This document shows positions 52,454 to 61,297 of a stretch of DNA of 64,000 nucleotides, piece after piece (the stretch's first letter is position 1; each line of letters opens with the position of its first letter). A model generated the notes under the pieces. It was given only the letters and a program-made list of their open reading frames with translations, ran no database searches and was not told the DNA's origin. A program made the position numbers and the translations under genes. Origin of the DNA: Selenomonadaceae bacterium (GTDB taxonomy: Bacteria; Bacillota; Negativicutes; Selenomonadales; Selenomonadaceae). The DNA is taken from NCBI GenBank assembly GCA_017535925.1, contig JAFXTD010000034.1:18529-82528 (forward strand), in the 5' to 3' direction.

Positions 52454-53124
52454 ACAGGCGAAATTTTTTAAAGGTTGTCGGCTTGGGCGCAATGACTTTT
52501 TATTTGAGCGGTTGCGGCTTGGCGGCGACGGAAAATAAAAAGGAGAGTGAAGCCTCCGCGCAGAGCAGTGTGTCGGAGGGAAAGCCTATGAAAATCGTTG
52601 TGATTAACTCAAGCCCGCATTCCGAAGAGCAATCGACTTCACGCTACTTGGCTCAAAGATTTGTCGACGGTGCAAAGAATGCCGGTCATGAAATCTTTGT
52701 CTTCGACGCGGCGAACGAGGAAACGCATCCTTGCAAAGGCTGCGACCACTGCGGCATGGACGGCGATTGCATTTTCAACGACGCGATTCAAACGAAACTT
52801 ATGCCGAAAATGTTGGAGGCGGACTTGTTGGTTTTGGTGACGCCGCTTTACTATTTCGGCATGAGCGCGCAGCTGAAAACAATCGTCGACAGATTTTATT
52901 CGCGGACGACAAAGCTCGGCGGCAAAAAGTCAATGATGATTGCGACGGCTTGGAACACTGCCGATTGGACAATGGAAGCGTTGAAAAATCATTACGAGAC
53001 ACTTGTCCGCTACATGAGCTGGCAAGATGTCGGACAAGTTTGGGCGACGGGTTGCGGCACACGTTCTATGGTTGAGCGTTCCGAATTCGGCGACACGGCT
53101 TTTAAAATCGGAGCAGCATTGTAG
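52450..53124 (+). CDS. Tat/lipobox-exported NADPH-dependent FMN reductase-like flavoprotein
   Basis: About 224 residues. MNRRNFLKVVGLGAMTF is a twin-arginine signal and FYLSGC a lipobox, giving an anchored periplasmic protein. The body is a flavodoxin-like fold: VVINSSPHSEEQSTSRYLAQ (FMN phosphate loop), PCKGCDHCGMDGDC (cysteines as in iron-sulfur flavoproteins), TPLYYFGMSAQLKTIVDR. Export folded through Tat fits a cofactor-loaded protein. Coupled to the CMD protein. The TAG stop comes from the iterated repeat that follows. Confidence 0.82.
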   Translation: MNRRNFLKVVGLGAMTFYLSGCGLAATENKKESEASAQSSVSEGKPMKIVVINSSPHSEEQSTSRYLAQRFVDGAKNAGHEIFVFDAANEETHPCKGCDHCGMDGDCIFNDAIQTKLMPKMLEADLLVLVTPLYYFGMSAQLKTIVDRFYSRTTKLGGKKSMMIATAWNTADWTMEALKNHYETLVRYMSWQDVGQVWATGCGTRSMVERSEFGDTAFKIGAAL

Positions 53125-53162
53125 CTGTTAGTTGTTAGCTGATAGCTGTTAGAAACTACTTC
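53122..53162. repeat. Short iterated repeat supplying a stop codon
   Basis: TAGCTGTTAGTTGTTAGCTG and ATAGCTGTTAG; the first TAG ends the flavoprotein gene. Confidence 0.75.
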
Positions 53163-53183
53163 CCTACAAAAGGAGGAATATTA

Positions 53184-54218
53184 ATGAAAAAATTTAATAC
53201 GGCAATCGTCGGCGCAACGGGCGCGGTCGGTCAAGAATTTTTGAAACTCATCGAGGAACGTAATTTTCCTTTCGGCGAATTGAAAATGTTGGCGTCGAGT
53301 CGTTCGGCAGGCAAGAAAATAAATTTCATGGGCAAAGAGTACACCGTCGAGGAGACAACCGAAAAATCTTTCGACGGCGTGAAATTTGCATTGTTCGCGG
53401 GCGGCGCGGCGAGTAAACTTTTTGCACCGGCGGCAGTCAAAGCGGGCGCAGTCGTTATCGACAACTCATCAAACTTCCGCATGGATCCCGAAGTCCCGCT
53501 CGTCGTCCCCGAAGTCAATCCGCAGGCAATCGCTCGGCACAAAGGCATAATCGCGAATCCGAATTGCTCAACGATAATCATGGTCATGGCACTCAAGCCG
53601 CTTTACAATCTTTCCAAAATCAAGCGCGTGGTCGTGTCGACTTATCAAGCGGTGTCGGGTGCAGGTCGCGAAGGCATGGACGAACTCAAAACTCAACTTG
53701 AGGCATTGGCTCGCGGCGAGGAAGTCGAAGCCAAAGTTTTGCCCGTTGCGAAATTGGACAAGCACTATCAAATCGCCTCGAATCTCATTCCGCAAATCGA
53801 TGTCTTCAAAGAAAATCTCTACACCAAAGAGGAAATGAAGATGGTCGACGAGACGAAGAAAATCATGGAAGACGACGCGCTCAAAGTCACGGCGACGACA
53901 ATCAGAGTTCCCGTTTATCGTTCTCATGCCGAATCGGTCAACGTCGAATTTGAAAATGATGTTTCCGTTGAAGAGGCTCGTGCCGCGCTTGAAAAATTTC
54001 CCGGCGTTATCGTTCGCGACAATCCCGCCGAAATGATTTATCCTCAACCGCTTGAAACTTCCGGCAAAGACGCCGTTGAAGTCGGGCGAATCAGAAAAGA
54101 TTTTTCGATTGAACACGGCTTGAACCTTTGGGTTTGCGGCGACCAAATTCGTAAAGGCGCGGCTCTCAACGCTTTGCAAATCGCCGAATACATGATTGCA
54201 AACGGATTGGTGCAATGA
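53184..54218 (+). CDS. asd: Aspartate-semialdehyde dehydrogenase
   Basis: 344 residues. NTAIVGATGAVGQEFLKLIE (NADP loop), ASSRSAGKKINF, ANPNCSTIIMVMAL (catalytic Cys about 128) and VYRSHAESVNVEF. It makes aspartate semialdehyde for lysine, threonine, methionine and cell-wall diaminopimelate. Ribosome site AAGGAGG. The stop overlaps the FliB-like gene by 4 bases. Confidence 0.95.
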   Translation: MKKFNTAIVGATGAVGQEFLKLIEERNFPFGELKMLASSRSAGKKINFMGKEYTVEETTEKSFDGVKFALFAGGAASKLFAPAAVKAGAVVIDNSSNFRMDPEVPLVVPEVNPQAIARHKGIIANPNCSTIIMVMALKPLYNLSKIKRVVVSTYQAVSGAGREGMDELKTQLEALARGEEVEAKVLPVAKLDKHYQIASNLIPQIDVFKENLYTKEEMKMVDETKKIMEDDALKVTATTIRVPVYRSHAESVNVEFENDVSVEEARAALEKFPGVIVRDNPAEMIYPQPLETSGKDAVEVGRIRKDFSIEHGLNLWVCGDQIRKGAALNALQIAEYMIANGLVQ

Positions 54219-55681
54219 AAAAATTTCTTTACTTTCAGCCCGAATACGTCGGCAAATTCAAATGCGACGGACAAAAATGTGACGCCCGTTGTTGCAAAGA
54301 TTGGACGATTACGATTGACGCGGCGACTTACAAAAAATATTCGCGCATAAAACCGAAAAGCATTGCCAAGGAAATTCTTTCGCGCATGAAATTTGATTCG
54401 GAGCACAATGCTTACGTCGTCACGCTCGCGGAAAATTTGGAGGACAGTTTATGGCAAAAAAATTCGTCTACTTCCAACCCGAATACGTCAACCGCTTCAA
54501 ATGCAACGGGTGCACCGGGGGGGGGTGTTATTAATTGTTGCGAGCGCAATTGGGACATCACGATTGACGACGCGATTTACAAAAAATATCGTAAGATAAA
54601 ACCGTCGGAAAAGGCTCAAGAAATTTTATCGCACATTGTCCGCGACGACAAAAGAAATTCTTACATGCTGATTGGCAGACCGTGTCCGTTTTTGACGCCG
54701 GAAAAATTTTGCGGCATTCAGCTGAACTACGGCGAAGAATTTTTATCACAAACCTGCGCAACCTACCCGCGCCGCACGCACAAAGTAGGAAATTTTTTTG
54801 AGCGGTCGTTGACGTTGACTTGTCCCGTTGCGGCGGAAATGATTTTGTTCGCGCAGGAGCCGCTGAAGTTTGAATTCATCGAAGTGCCCGATAAAATTCA
54901 CGGCAAGCACGGCAGAATTCAAATAACAAAAGTTCCGATTGCCTCCGAAAAAGACGCTTCACTTGCCCGCGAAATTCAAATTACGATGATTTCAATTCTG
55001 CAGAGGCGGCTGTTTACAATCGACCAAAGATTAATCGCGCTCGGTCTTTTTCTCGACAAGTTGCAAGAATTAGTTTCGGCAAAAAGTTCTGACGATACCT
55101 TATTGGATTTAATCGCGGCGTATCGTTCGGAAGATTTTTTGACGGAAGAAATTTCGCCGATATTCCAAAGCTTTGCCTTCGACGCGAAAAGTTTTGTCAC
55201 GTTCATGATAAAATTCATCGGCTACACCTTGGAAGCCTTGAAGTCGGTCGAAGGAAAAAAATTTCTTGATGCCTTCGTCAAAGTTCTTGAAATTCATCCC
55301 GACAAAAATAATCTCGTTTATCTTCCGGAAATCGCTGCCAACTTTGAAAAACTTTCCGACGCACGCAAAAATTTTTCGGAAAAATATTCGGCGTTCTTGG
55401 AAAATTATCTTGTCAACGAACTTTTCTACGGTTTCTATCCTTGGCGATTTATAACAGAGAGTCTTACGAAAAATTTTATCGTCTTCCTGATAAGCTTTAA
55501 AATTTTTGAGCTGATGACTTTCGCGACGGTGCAGAGCGGCTTGGATTCAAAGGAAGATTTATTGGCGATGGTCGATTGGTTCATGATGAAGACCGACCAC
55601 AATCCCGAACTTTACAAAAGATTTTTTGAGTTGCTGGAGGGCGTGGACGACACATATTTGTTAATGGCGACTTTGCTTTAA
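54215..55681 (+). CDS. FliB-like lysine-N-methylase with duplicated 5' end joined at a G9 tract
   Basis: As sequenced the frame gives 488 residues. Residues 1-78 are a FliB-type N-terminus (YFQPEYVGKFKCDGQKC, then RCCKDWTITID). Residues 79-104 are out-of-frame text. From VINCCERNWDITID on, the true body continues, with GRPCPFLTPEKFCGIQ and CATYPRRTHKV cysteines for a metal/FeS site. A second start with an ideal site (GGAGG, ATG at 54451) encodes MAKKFVYFQPEYVNRFKCNG in another frame and stops at 54534. The G9 run (54517-54525) decides: G9 joins the first start to the body, G8 would join the second. FliB methylates flagellin lysines. Confidence 0.75.
   Translation: MKKFLYFQPEYVGKFKCDGQKCDARCCKDWTITIDAATYKKYSRIKPKSIAKEILSRMKFDSEHNAYVVTLAENLEDSLWQKNSSTSNPNTSTASNATGAPGGGVINCCERNWDITIDDAIYKKYRKIKPSEKAQEILSHIVRDDKRNSYMLIGRPCPFLTPEKFCGIQLNYGEEFLSQTCATYPRRTHKVGNFFERSLTLTCPVAAEMILFAQEPLKFEFIEVPDKIHGKHGRIQITKVPIASEKDASLAREIQITMISILQRRLFTIDQRLIALGLFLDKLQELVSAKSSDDTLLDLIAAYRSEDFLTEEISPIFQSFAFDAKSFVTFMIKFIGYTLEALKSVEGKKFLDAFVKVLEIHPDKNNLVYLPEIAANFEKLSDARKNFSEKYSAFLENYLVNELFYGFYPWRFITESLTKNFIVFLISFKIFELMTFATVQSGLDSKEDLLAMVDWFMMKTDHNPELYKRFFELLEGVDDTYLLMATLL
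54517..54525 (+). repeat. G9 homopolymer tract (candidate switch)
   Basis: Context GGGTGCACC-G9-TGTTATTAATTG; the opposite strand reads ATTAATAACA-C9-GGTGCACC, similar to the tracts at 10666 and 19791. Confidence 0.85.
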
Positions 55682-55716
55682 AAGTTGCCTTGACATGAAA
55701 AGGGCGGTGTTGTAAA

Positions 55717-56175
55717 ATGCCGAAAGTGCAAACGGCAAGGGGCGACAAGGCTCCTTTCGAGTTCGGCGCGACGGCTGAAAAATTATTCGGCGAGGCTTTT
55801 GAAGACTTCGAGGGCGAGATAAAAATTTCGGGCGAGGTCGAGGATGTCGGAAGATGTTATGTCGTTCGCGGGCGCATTGAGTGCAAAAAAATTTTCACGT
55901 GCGACAGATGTTTGACTCAAGCGACGACCAATCAAGTTCACGAGTTCGAGGAAGAATTCGACAAGTCGGAAGCAGTGGAAGATTTAATCGATGTGACTGA
56001 ACTTTTGCGAGACGAGTTGCTTGCCGGGCAGCCGATGAAAAATCTTTGCAAAGCGGATTGTAAGGGCTTATGTCCCAAGTGCGGCGCAAATTTGAACGAA
56101 GGCGAGTGCGGTTGCGATAAGTTTATCGTCGACCCGCGACTTGCCGCGCTTCAACAATTAGTAATTAGGAATTAG
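55717..56175 (+). CDS. yceD: DUF177 (YceD) family protein
   Basis: 152 residues. FTCDRCLTQATTNQ, then the C-terminal cysteine cluster LCKADCKGLCPKCGANLNEG and ECGC, typical of YceD, which precedes rpmF in most bacteria and is linked to 23S rRNA/L32 metabolism. The C-terminal LVIRN and TAG stop are encoded by TTAGTAATTAGGAATTAG, the iterated repeat, so the native end has been overwritten. Confidence 0.88.
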   Translation: MPKVQTARGDKAPFEFGATAEKLFGEAFEDFEGEIKISGEVEDVGRCYVVRGRIECKKIFTCDRCLTQATTNQVHEFEEEFDKSEAVEDLIDVTELLRDELLAGQPMKNLCKADCKGLCPKCGANLNEGECGCDKFIVDPRLAALQQLVIRN

Positions 56176-56237
56176 CAATGAGGAATTCTTTTTGCGTATC
56201 CAATTCCTAATTCCTAATTCCACATTCCTAATTGATA
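56155..56237. repeat. Short iterated repeat forming the 3' end of yceD
   Basis: TTAGTAATTAGGAATTAGC, then CCAATTCCTAATTCCTAATT and CCACATTCCTAATTG: inverted orientation of the same unit on the two sides, which could fold. Confidence 0.75.
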
Positions 56238-56254
56238 AAAGGAGGTGTTAAGCT

Positions 56255-56431
56255 TTGGCGGCACCTAAAAGGAAATTGAGCAAGTCAAGACGCGACAGAC
56301 GGCGCGCAAATTGGAAGTTGGAAGCTCCGAACTACGTAAAATGTCCGAGATGCCATGAACCTAAACTCCCACACCATGTGTGCCCGGAATGCGGTTACTA
56401 TGACGGGCGCGCGGTCATAGAGACGGATTGA
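56255..56431 (+). CDS. rpmF: Ribosomal protein bL32
   Basis: 58 residues from a TTG start with an excellent AAAGGAGG site: MAAPKRKLSKSRRDRRRANW, then zinc cysteines CPRC and CPEC. Full length for the four-cysteine form. Terminator follows before plsX. Confidence 0.95.
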   Translation: MAAPKRKLSKSRRDRRRANWKLEAPNYVKCPRCHEPKLPHHVCPECGYYDGRAVIETD

Positions 56432-56448
56432 GGATACGGAAATTATTT

Positions 56449-56479
56449 GGGCAGGCATTCTAACCTGCCTAATTTTTTT
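56449..56479 (+). terminator. Terminator after rpmF
   Basis: GGCAGG (56450-56455) and CCTGCC (56464-56469), loop of 8, followed by TAATTTTTTT. It lies just upstream of plsX, so readthrough may set the ratio. Confidence 0.75.
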
Positions 56480-56498
56480 GCAGATAGGAGCGGGACAG

Positions 56499-57476
56499 TT
56501 GAAAATAGCAGTCGACGCCATGGGCGGTGACAAAGCTCCGGCGGAAATAATCAAAGGTGCAGTTTTGGCAGTTCAAAAATATCCGTGTGAAATAATTTTG
56601 GTCGGCGACGAGGAAAAAATTCGAGGCGAGCTCAATCAATCCGATTTGCCGATAACGATACGCCACGCAGGCGAAGTTATACAAATGGGCGAACACCCCG
56701 CCGACGCCGTGCGTTGCAAAAAAGATTCGTCAATCGTCGTGGCGACAAAAATGGTAAGAGACGGCGAGTGCGATGCGGTACTTTCGGCAGGTTCGACGGG
56801 CGCGGCAGTGGCAGCGGCTCAACTGATATTGAGGAGGATTCACACCGTCGGCAGACCCGCAATCGCAACCCCGATACCGACTCCGCGAGGCACGACACTT
56901 TTACTCGACAGCGGCGCGAACGTCGACAGCAAACCCGAACATCTGATTCAAAGCGGGATAATGGGTTCGCTTTACGCCGAGCACGTCTTGAAAATAAAAA
57001 ATCCTTCGGTTGCGCTGTTGAATATCGGCGAGGAAGAAACCAAAGGCAACGAGCAGGCTAAGGAAACTTATCAGCTGCTGAAAAATTTGTCGACGATAAA
57101 TTTCGCGGGCAATGCGGAAGGCAGAGACATTCCGCGAGGAAAGTTCGACGTTGTGATTTGCGACGGCTTTGTCGGAAACATTGTCTTGAAATTCGGCGAA
57201 GGACTTGCCTTGACGATTATGGAACTCTTGACGGAAGAACTGACTGCAAACGGCGGCATAAAACTTTTGGGCAAAGAAATCATTGAAAAAACTTTTTTGA
57301 ACATATCCAAGCGGCTGGACGTATCGGAAAACGGCGGAGCACCTCTTTTGGGCGTGAACGGTTGTTGCGTGATAAGTCACGGCTCGTCTGACGCACGGGC
57401 AATCAGTTCGGCTATCGGCGTCGCCTGCAACTACGTCAACAGCAAAATTCTCGAACGAATCAGGACGACTCTTTAA
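56499..57476 (+). CDS. plsX: Phosphate acyltransferase PlsX
   Basis: About 325 residues. KIAVDAMGGDKAPAEIIKGA, VLSAGSTGAAVAAAQLIL, DSGANVDSKPEHLIQ, VALLNIGEEETKGNE, VICDGFVGNIVLKF. Converts acyl-ACP to acyl phosphate for phospholipid synthesis. TTG at 56499 is chosen for its spacing from AGGAG. Starts the lipid cluster plsX-fabK-fabD. Confidence 0.94.
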   Translation: MKIAVDAMGGDKAPAEIIKGAVLAVQKYPCEIILVGDEEKIRGELNQSDLPITIRHAGEVIQMGEHPADAVRCKKDSSIVVATKMVRDGECDAVLSAGSTGAAVAAAQLILRRIHTVGRPAIATPIPTPRGTTLLLDSGANVDSKPEHLIQSGIMGSLYAEHVLKIKNPSVALLNIGEEETKGNEQAKETYQLLKNLSTINFAGNAEGRDIPRGKFDVVICDGFVGNIVLKFGEGLALTIMELLTEELTANGGIKLLGKEIIEKTFLNISKRLDVSENGGAPLLGVNGCCVISHGSSDARAISSAIGVACNYVNSKILERIRTTL

Positions 57477-57488
57477 TTTAATTCGTAA

Positions 57489-57514
57489 TTGACAAATGAA
57501 GCAGATTCGTATAA
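57489..57514 (+). promoter_or_regulatory. Possible promoter of fabK
   Basis: TTGACA (57489-57494) followed 15 bases later by TATAAC (57510-57515) or 17 bases later by TAACTT. Confidence 0.4.
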
Positions 57515-57557
57515 CTTAGAAGGAGCGTAGCGGCGTAACCGTTGAGGAGGAGATTAA

Positions 57558-58505
57558 ATGTTTGAAGATAACGCCATATGTAAATTGCTGAAAATCAAAT
57601 ACCCGATATTTCAAGGCGGCATGGCGTGGATAGGTACGGCGGAGCTTGCCTCGGCGGTGTCGAACGCGGGCGGCTTGGGACTTATCGGCGCAGGGCACAT
57701 GCCTCCCGACATTTTGCACAAAGAAATTCAAAAGTGCAAAGCTTGGACAGATAAACCCTTCGGCGTGAACATAATGCTCATGTCGCCGTTCGTCAAAGAA
57801 GTCATGCAACTGATGATTGACGAACGAGTTCCTGTCGTGACGACGGGCGCGGGCAACCCCGGCGAATACGTTCCTGCTTTAAAAGAAATCGGCACTAAGG
57901 TTATTCCGGTCGTGGCGAGTGTGGCTTTGGCGAAACGTCTTGTCAAAAGCGGTGCGGATGCTGTCATTGCCGAAGGATGCGAATCGGGCGGACACATCGG
58001 AGAAATTTCCACAATGCCTCTTATCCCGCAAGTCGTCGACGCCGTGGACGTTCCCGTTATCGCTGCAGGCGGTTTTGCCGATTCGCGAGGTATTGTTGCG
58101 GCGTTTGCATTGGGAGCCAGTGCAATTCAAATGGGCACACGCTTTGTCCTAAGCAAGGAGTGCATTGCTCATCCCAATTACAAAAATCTCGTGCTCAAAG
58201 CAAAAGACCGCTCGACTGTCGTCACGGGCAGAACGCTTGGGCATCCTGTTCGCGTTCTTGCCAATAAACTCACACGAACTTTTTTTGAAATGGAAGCGGC
58301 AGGTGCCTCCAATGAGGAACTTGAACAACTCGGTACGGGCGCATTACACAGAGCAACACATCTCGGCGACGTTGAGAACGGCTCGGTTATGATAGGTCAG
58401 ATTTCCGGCATGCTCGACGATATTAAAACCGTCAAAGAAATTATCGACGACATTGTCAATGGTATCGGCGGCGTTGTCGAAGCGGTCAATCGCAAATACG
58501 CTTGA
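57558..58505 (+). CDS. fabK: Enoyl-ACP reductase II (FabK)
   Basis: 315 residues, FMN-dependent TIM barrel. YPIFQGGMAWIGTAELASAV, NAGGLGLIGAG, AGNPGEYV, AEGCESGGHIGE (catalytic His) and GASAIQMGTRFVLSKE. Reduces enoyl-ACP in chain elongation in place of FabI. Ribosome site GGAGGAG. Confidence 0.93.
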   Translation: MFEDNAICKLLKIKYPIFQGGMAWIGTAELASAVSNAGGLGLIGAGHMPPDILHKEIQKCKAWTDKPFGVNIMLMSPFVKEVMQLMIDERVPVVTTGAGNPGEYVPALKEIGTKVIPVVASVALAKRLVKSGADAVIAEGCESGGHIGEISTMPLIPQVVDAVDVPVIAAGGFADSRGIVAAFALGASAIQMGTRFVLSKECIAHPNYKNLVLKAKDRSTVVTGRTLGHPVRVLANKLTRTFFEMEAAGASNEELEQLGTGALHRATHLGDVENGSVMIGQISGMLDDIKTVKEIIDDIVNGIGGVVEAVNRKYA

Positions 58506-58520
58506 GGGAGGTGCGGCTTC

Positions 58521-59453
58521 ATGAAGAAGGCTTTTATTTTCCCCGGTCAAGGCGCGCAGGCGGTCGGCATGGGCAAAGATTTTTACGACAACTTCGACTC
58601 TGCCAAAAAACTTTTCGACGAGGCGGACGAGGCTTTGGGCTATTCGATTAAGAAAATGTGCTTCGAAGGCTCTCAAGACGATTTGAAGTTGACGGCGAAC
58701 ACTCAACCCGCGATTTTGGTCGTGAGCGTCATTGTCAGTGAAATTTTAAAATCGGAAGGTGTCACGGCGGAAATTGCGGGCGGTCACAGTCTCGGCGAAT
58801 ATTCGGCTTTGGTTTCGGCGGGCACGTTGAAATTTTCGGACGCGGTCGTTTTGGTTCATAAGCGCGGACAATTCATGCAAGAGGCTGTTCCCGTCGGCGA
58901 AGGCTCAATGGCTGCGATTATCGGGCTTGACGATGAGACAATCATAAAAATTTGCGCGGAGGCGTCGGCGGTCGGCGAAGTGCAAGCGGTCAACTTCAAC
59001 TGCCCCGGTCAAACGGTTATCGCGGGAAAAACTGCGGGCGTCGAGGCGGCTGTCGAAAAATTAAAATCTGCCGGCGCAAAGAAAGCTGTCGTCTTGCCGG
59101 TAAGCGCGCCCTTCCACAGCACGTTGATGGCTCCCGCCGCAAAAAAACTTGCCGCCGAATTGGATAAGGTCGAACTCCTCGACGCGGCATTTCCCGTTGC
59201 AGCAAATTTCACGGGCGAACTTGAAACTTCAGCCGGTGAAATAAAAAATAATTTGGTGGCGCAGGCGGATAATCCCGTCAAGTGGATTGCTTGCGTCGAG
59301 GCAATGAAAAATTTCGGTGCGGAAACTTTTATCGAATGCGGACCTGGCAAAACCCTCTGCGGATTCAATCGGCGCATCGACAAAAAAATAAAAAGCCTCA
59401 ACGTCGAAGACATGGACAGCTTGAAAAAAACTTTGGAGGCTCTCGGCGTTTGA
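58521..59453 (+). CDS. fabD: Malonyl-CoA:ACP transacylase
   Basis: 310 residues. AFIFPGQGAQAVGMGKDFYD, GHSLGEYSAL with the nucleophilic Ser (about 91), FNCPGQTVIAG, SAPFHSTLM (catalytic His) and FIECGPGKTL. Loads malonyl groups onto ACP. Ribosome site GGGAGG. Terminator after the gene; fabG and acpP, its usual followers, are not here. Confidence 0.94.
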   Translation: MKKAFIFPGQGAQAVGMGKDFYDNFDSAKKLFDEADEALGYSIKKMCFEGSQDDLKLTANTQPAILVVSVIVSEILKSEGVTAEIAGGHSLGEYSALVSAGTLKFSDAVVLVHKRGQFMQEAVPVGEGSMAAIIGLDDETIIKICAEASAVGEVQAVNFNCPGQTVIAGKTAGVEAAVEKLKSAGAKKAVVLPVSAPFHSTLMAPAAKKLAAELDKVELLDAAFPVAANFTGELETSAGEIKNNLVAQADNPVKWIACVEAMKNFGAETFIECGPGKTLCGFNRRIDKKIKSLNVEDMDSLKKTLEALGV

Positions 59454-59470
59454 AGTCACGAAAAAAATCA

Positions 59471-59503
59471 TTCCCCGTCAAATTTTCGGCGGGGAATTTT
59501 TTT
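59471..59503 (+). terminator. Terminator after fabD
   Basis: TTCCCCGTC (59471-59479) pairs with GGCGGGGAA (59488-59496), one G-T pair, then T7. Confidence 0.85.
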
Positions 59504-59541
59504 GCAACAAACTCTCGTAAAAATCCATGCAAGCTTTTTAA

Positions 59542-59570
59542 TTGACAATTACCTTTCAAAAGTTTATTAT
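59542..59570 (+). promoter_or_regulatory. Promoter of pckA
   Basis: TTGACA (59542-59547), 17-base spacer, TATTAT (59565-59570), about 30 bases before the ATG. Confidence 0.7.
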
Positions 59571-59600
59571 CGATATAAATTGATTATGGAGGTAAAAATT

Positions 59601-61217
59601 ATGGCAATGATGGATTTAAGCAAATACGGCATCACCGGCACAACCGAAGTCCTTTACAACCCGACTTACGAAGTCCTCTTCAACGAGGAGACCAAACCCG
59701 ACCTCGAAGGCTTTGACGTGGGACAGGAGACCGAACTCGGCGCGATTAACGTCATGACAGGCATTTACACCGGCCGCTCGCCCAAAGACAAATTCATCGT
59801 TTACGACGACACGACCAAAGAAGGCGCGCCCGGCGAAATTTGGTGGACGACGCCCGAATATCCCAACGACAACAAAAAATGTTCCGTCGAATCTTGGAAA
59901 GCTCTCAAGAAACTCGCGATAGAGGAACTTTCCAACAAACGCCTCTTCGTCGTCGACGGCTTCTGCGGAACTCACAAAGATACTCGCATGAAGATTCGTT
60001 TCATCATGGAAGTTGCTTGGCAGGCTCACTTCGTCACGAACATGTTCATTCGCCCGAAGACTCAAGAGGAATTTGACCAAGAGCCCGACTTCGTTGTCTT
60101 CAATGCCTCGAAAGCAAAAGTCACCAACTGGAAAGAACTCGGACTCAATTCCGAAACCGCGACCGTTTTCAACATCACCGACAAAGAACAAGTTATCCTC
60201 AACACTTGGTACGGCGGCGAAATGAAAAAAGGTCTCTTCAGCATGATGAATTATTTCCTGCCGCTTAAAGGTATCGCCGCAATGCACTGCTCCGCCAACA
60301 CCGACATGAACGGCGAAAACACCGCGATTTTCTTCGGCTTGAGCGGCACGGGCAAGACCACACTTTCCACCGACCCGAAACGTTTGCTTATCGGCGACGA
60401 CGAACACGGCTGGGACGATACCGGCGTTTTCAATTTCGAGGGCGGCTGCTATGCAAAAGTCATCAACCTCGATCCCGTTGCCGAGCCCGATATTTACGGA
60501 GCGATTCGCCGCGACGCATTGCTTGAAAATGTCACCGTCGACAAAAACGGCAAGATTGATTTCGCCGACAAATCCGTCACCGAAAATACTCGCGTCAGCT
60601 ATCCGATTTATCACATTAAAAATATCGTGCGCCCCGACAGTCACGGTCCGGCTGCTCAATCCGTTATCTTCCTCAGCGCGGACGCTTTCGGTGTGTTGCC
60701 GCCCGTTTCAATCTTGACTTCTGAACAGTGCAAATATTATTTCTTGAGCGGCTTCACTGCAAAGCTGGCGGGAACCGAACGCGGAATCACAGAACCCACT
60801 CCGACTTTCAGCGCGTGCTTCGGTCAAGCCTTCCTCGAATTGCACCCGACCAAATACGCCGAAGAACTCGTCAAGCGCATGGAAAAGAGCGGCGCGAAAG
60901 CTTACCTCGTGAACACCGGCTGGAACGGAACCGGCAAACGCATTTCCATTAAAGACACACGCGGAATCATCGACGCTATCCTCGGCGGCGCAATTAAAAA
61001 AGCTCCGACAAAGAAAATCGCAATCTTCGACCTCGAAGTCCCGACCGTCCTCGAAGGTGTCGCAACCAATATCCTCGACCCGCGCAATACTTATGCCGAC
61101 CCGACCGAATGGGATAAAAAAGCTCAAGACCTCGCAAGCCGCTTTATCAAAAACTTCAAGAAGTACGAATACAATGCGGCGGGCAAAGCTCTCGTTGCGG
61201 CAGGTCCTCATCTCTGA
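59601..61217 (+). CDS. pckA: Phosphoenolpyruvate carboxykinase (ATP)
   Basis: About 538 residues. [39 protein letters not shown], the kinase-1a P-loop [16 protein letters not shown] (about 246-261), [20 protein letters not shown] and [16 protein letters not shown]-type enzyme; in anaerobes it often runs in the carboxylating direction toward oxaloacetate and succinate/propionate. ATG at 59601 follows GGAGG; the frame is open upstream over the promoter. Confidence 0.95.
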   Translation: MAMMDLSKYGITGTTEVLYNPTYEVLFNEETKPDLEGFDVGQETELGAINVMTGIYTGRSPKDKFIVYDDTTKEGAPGEIWWTTPEYPNDNKKCSVESWKALKKLAIEELSNKRLFVVDGFCGTHKDTRMKIRFIMEVAWQAHFVTNMFIRPKTQEEFDQEPDFVVFNASKAKVTNWKELGLNSETATVFNITDKEQVILNTWYGGEMKKGLFSMMNYFLPLKGIAAMHCSANTDMNGENTAIFFGLSGTGKTTLSTDPKRLLIGDDEHGWDDTGVFNFEGGCYAKVINLDPVAEPDIYGAIRRDALLENVTVDKNGKIDFADKSVTENTRVSYPIYHIKNIVRPDSHGPAAQSVIFLSADAFGVLPPVSILTSEQCKYYFLSGFTAKLAGTERGITEPTPTFSACFGQAFLELHPTKYAEELVKRMEKSGAKAYLVNTGWNGTGKRISIKDTRGIIDAILGGAIKKAPTKKIAIFDLEVPTVLEGVATNILDPRNTYADPTEWDKKAQDLASRFIKNFKKYEYNAAGKALVAAGPHL

Positions 61218-61240
61218 TAATTAACTGCTCGAAAAAAAAC

Positions 61241-61275
61241 AACCCTGCTCTCTGCGGATGGTAGGGTTATTTTTA
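61241..61275 (+). terminator. Terminator after pckA
   Basis: AACCCT (61241-61246) pairs with AGGGTT (61263-61268), followed by ATTTTTAAT. Confidence 0.7.
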
Positions 61276-61297
61276 ATCGGCGGAAAGGAATTTTTTT

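Noticed and set aside
59616..60659. Long minus-strand open frame opposite pckA (347 codons)
   Set aside because: It lies wholly inside a certain gene, has no ribosome site, and its composition mirrors the third-position bias of pckA.
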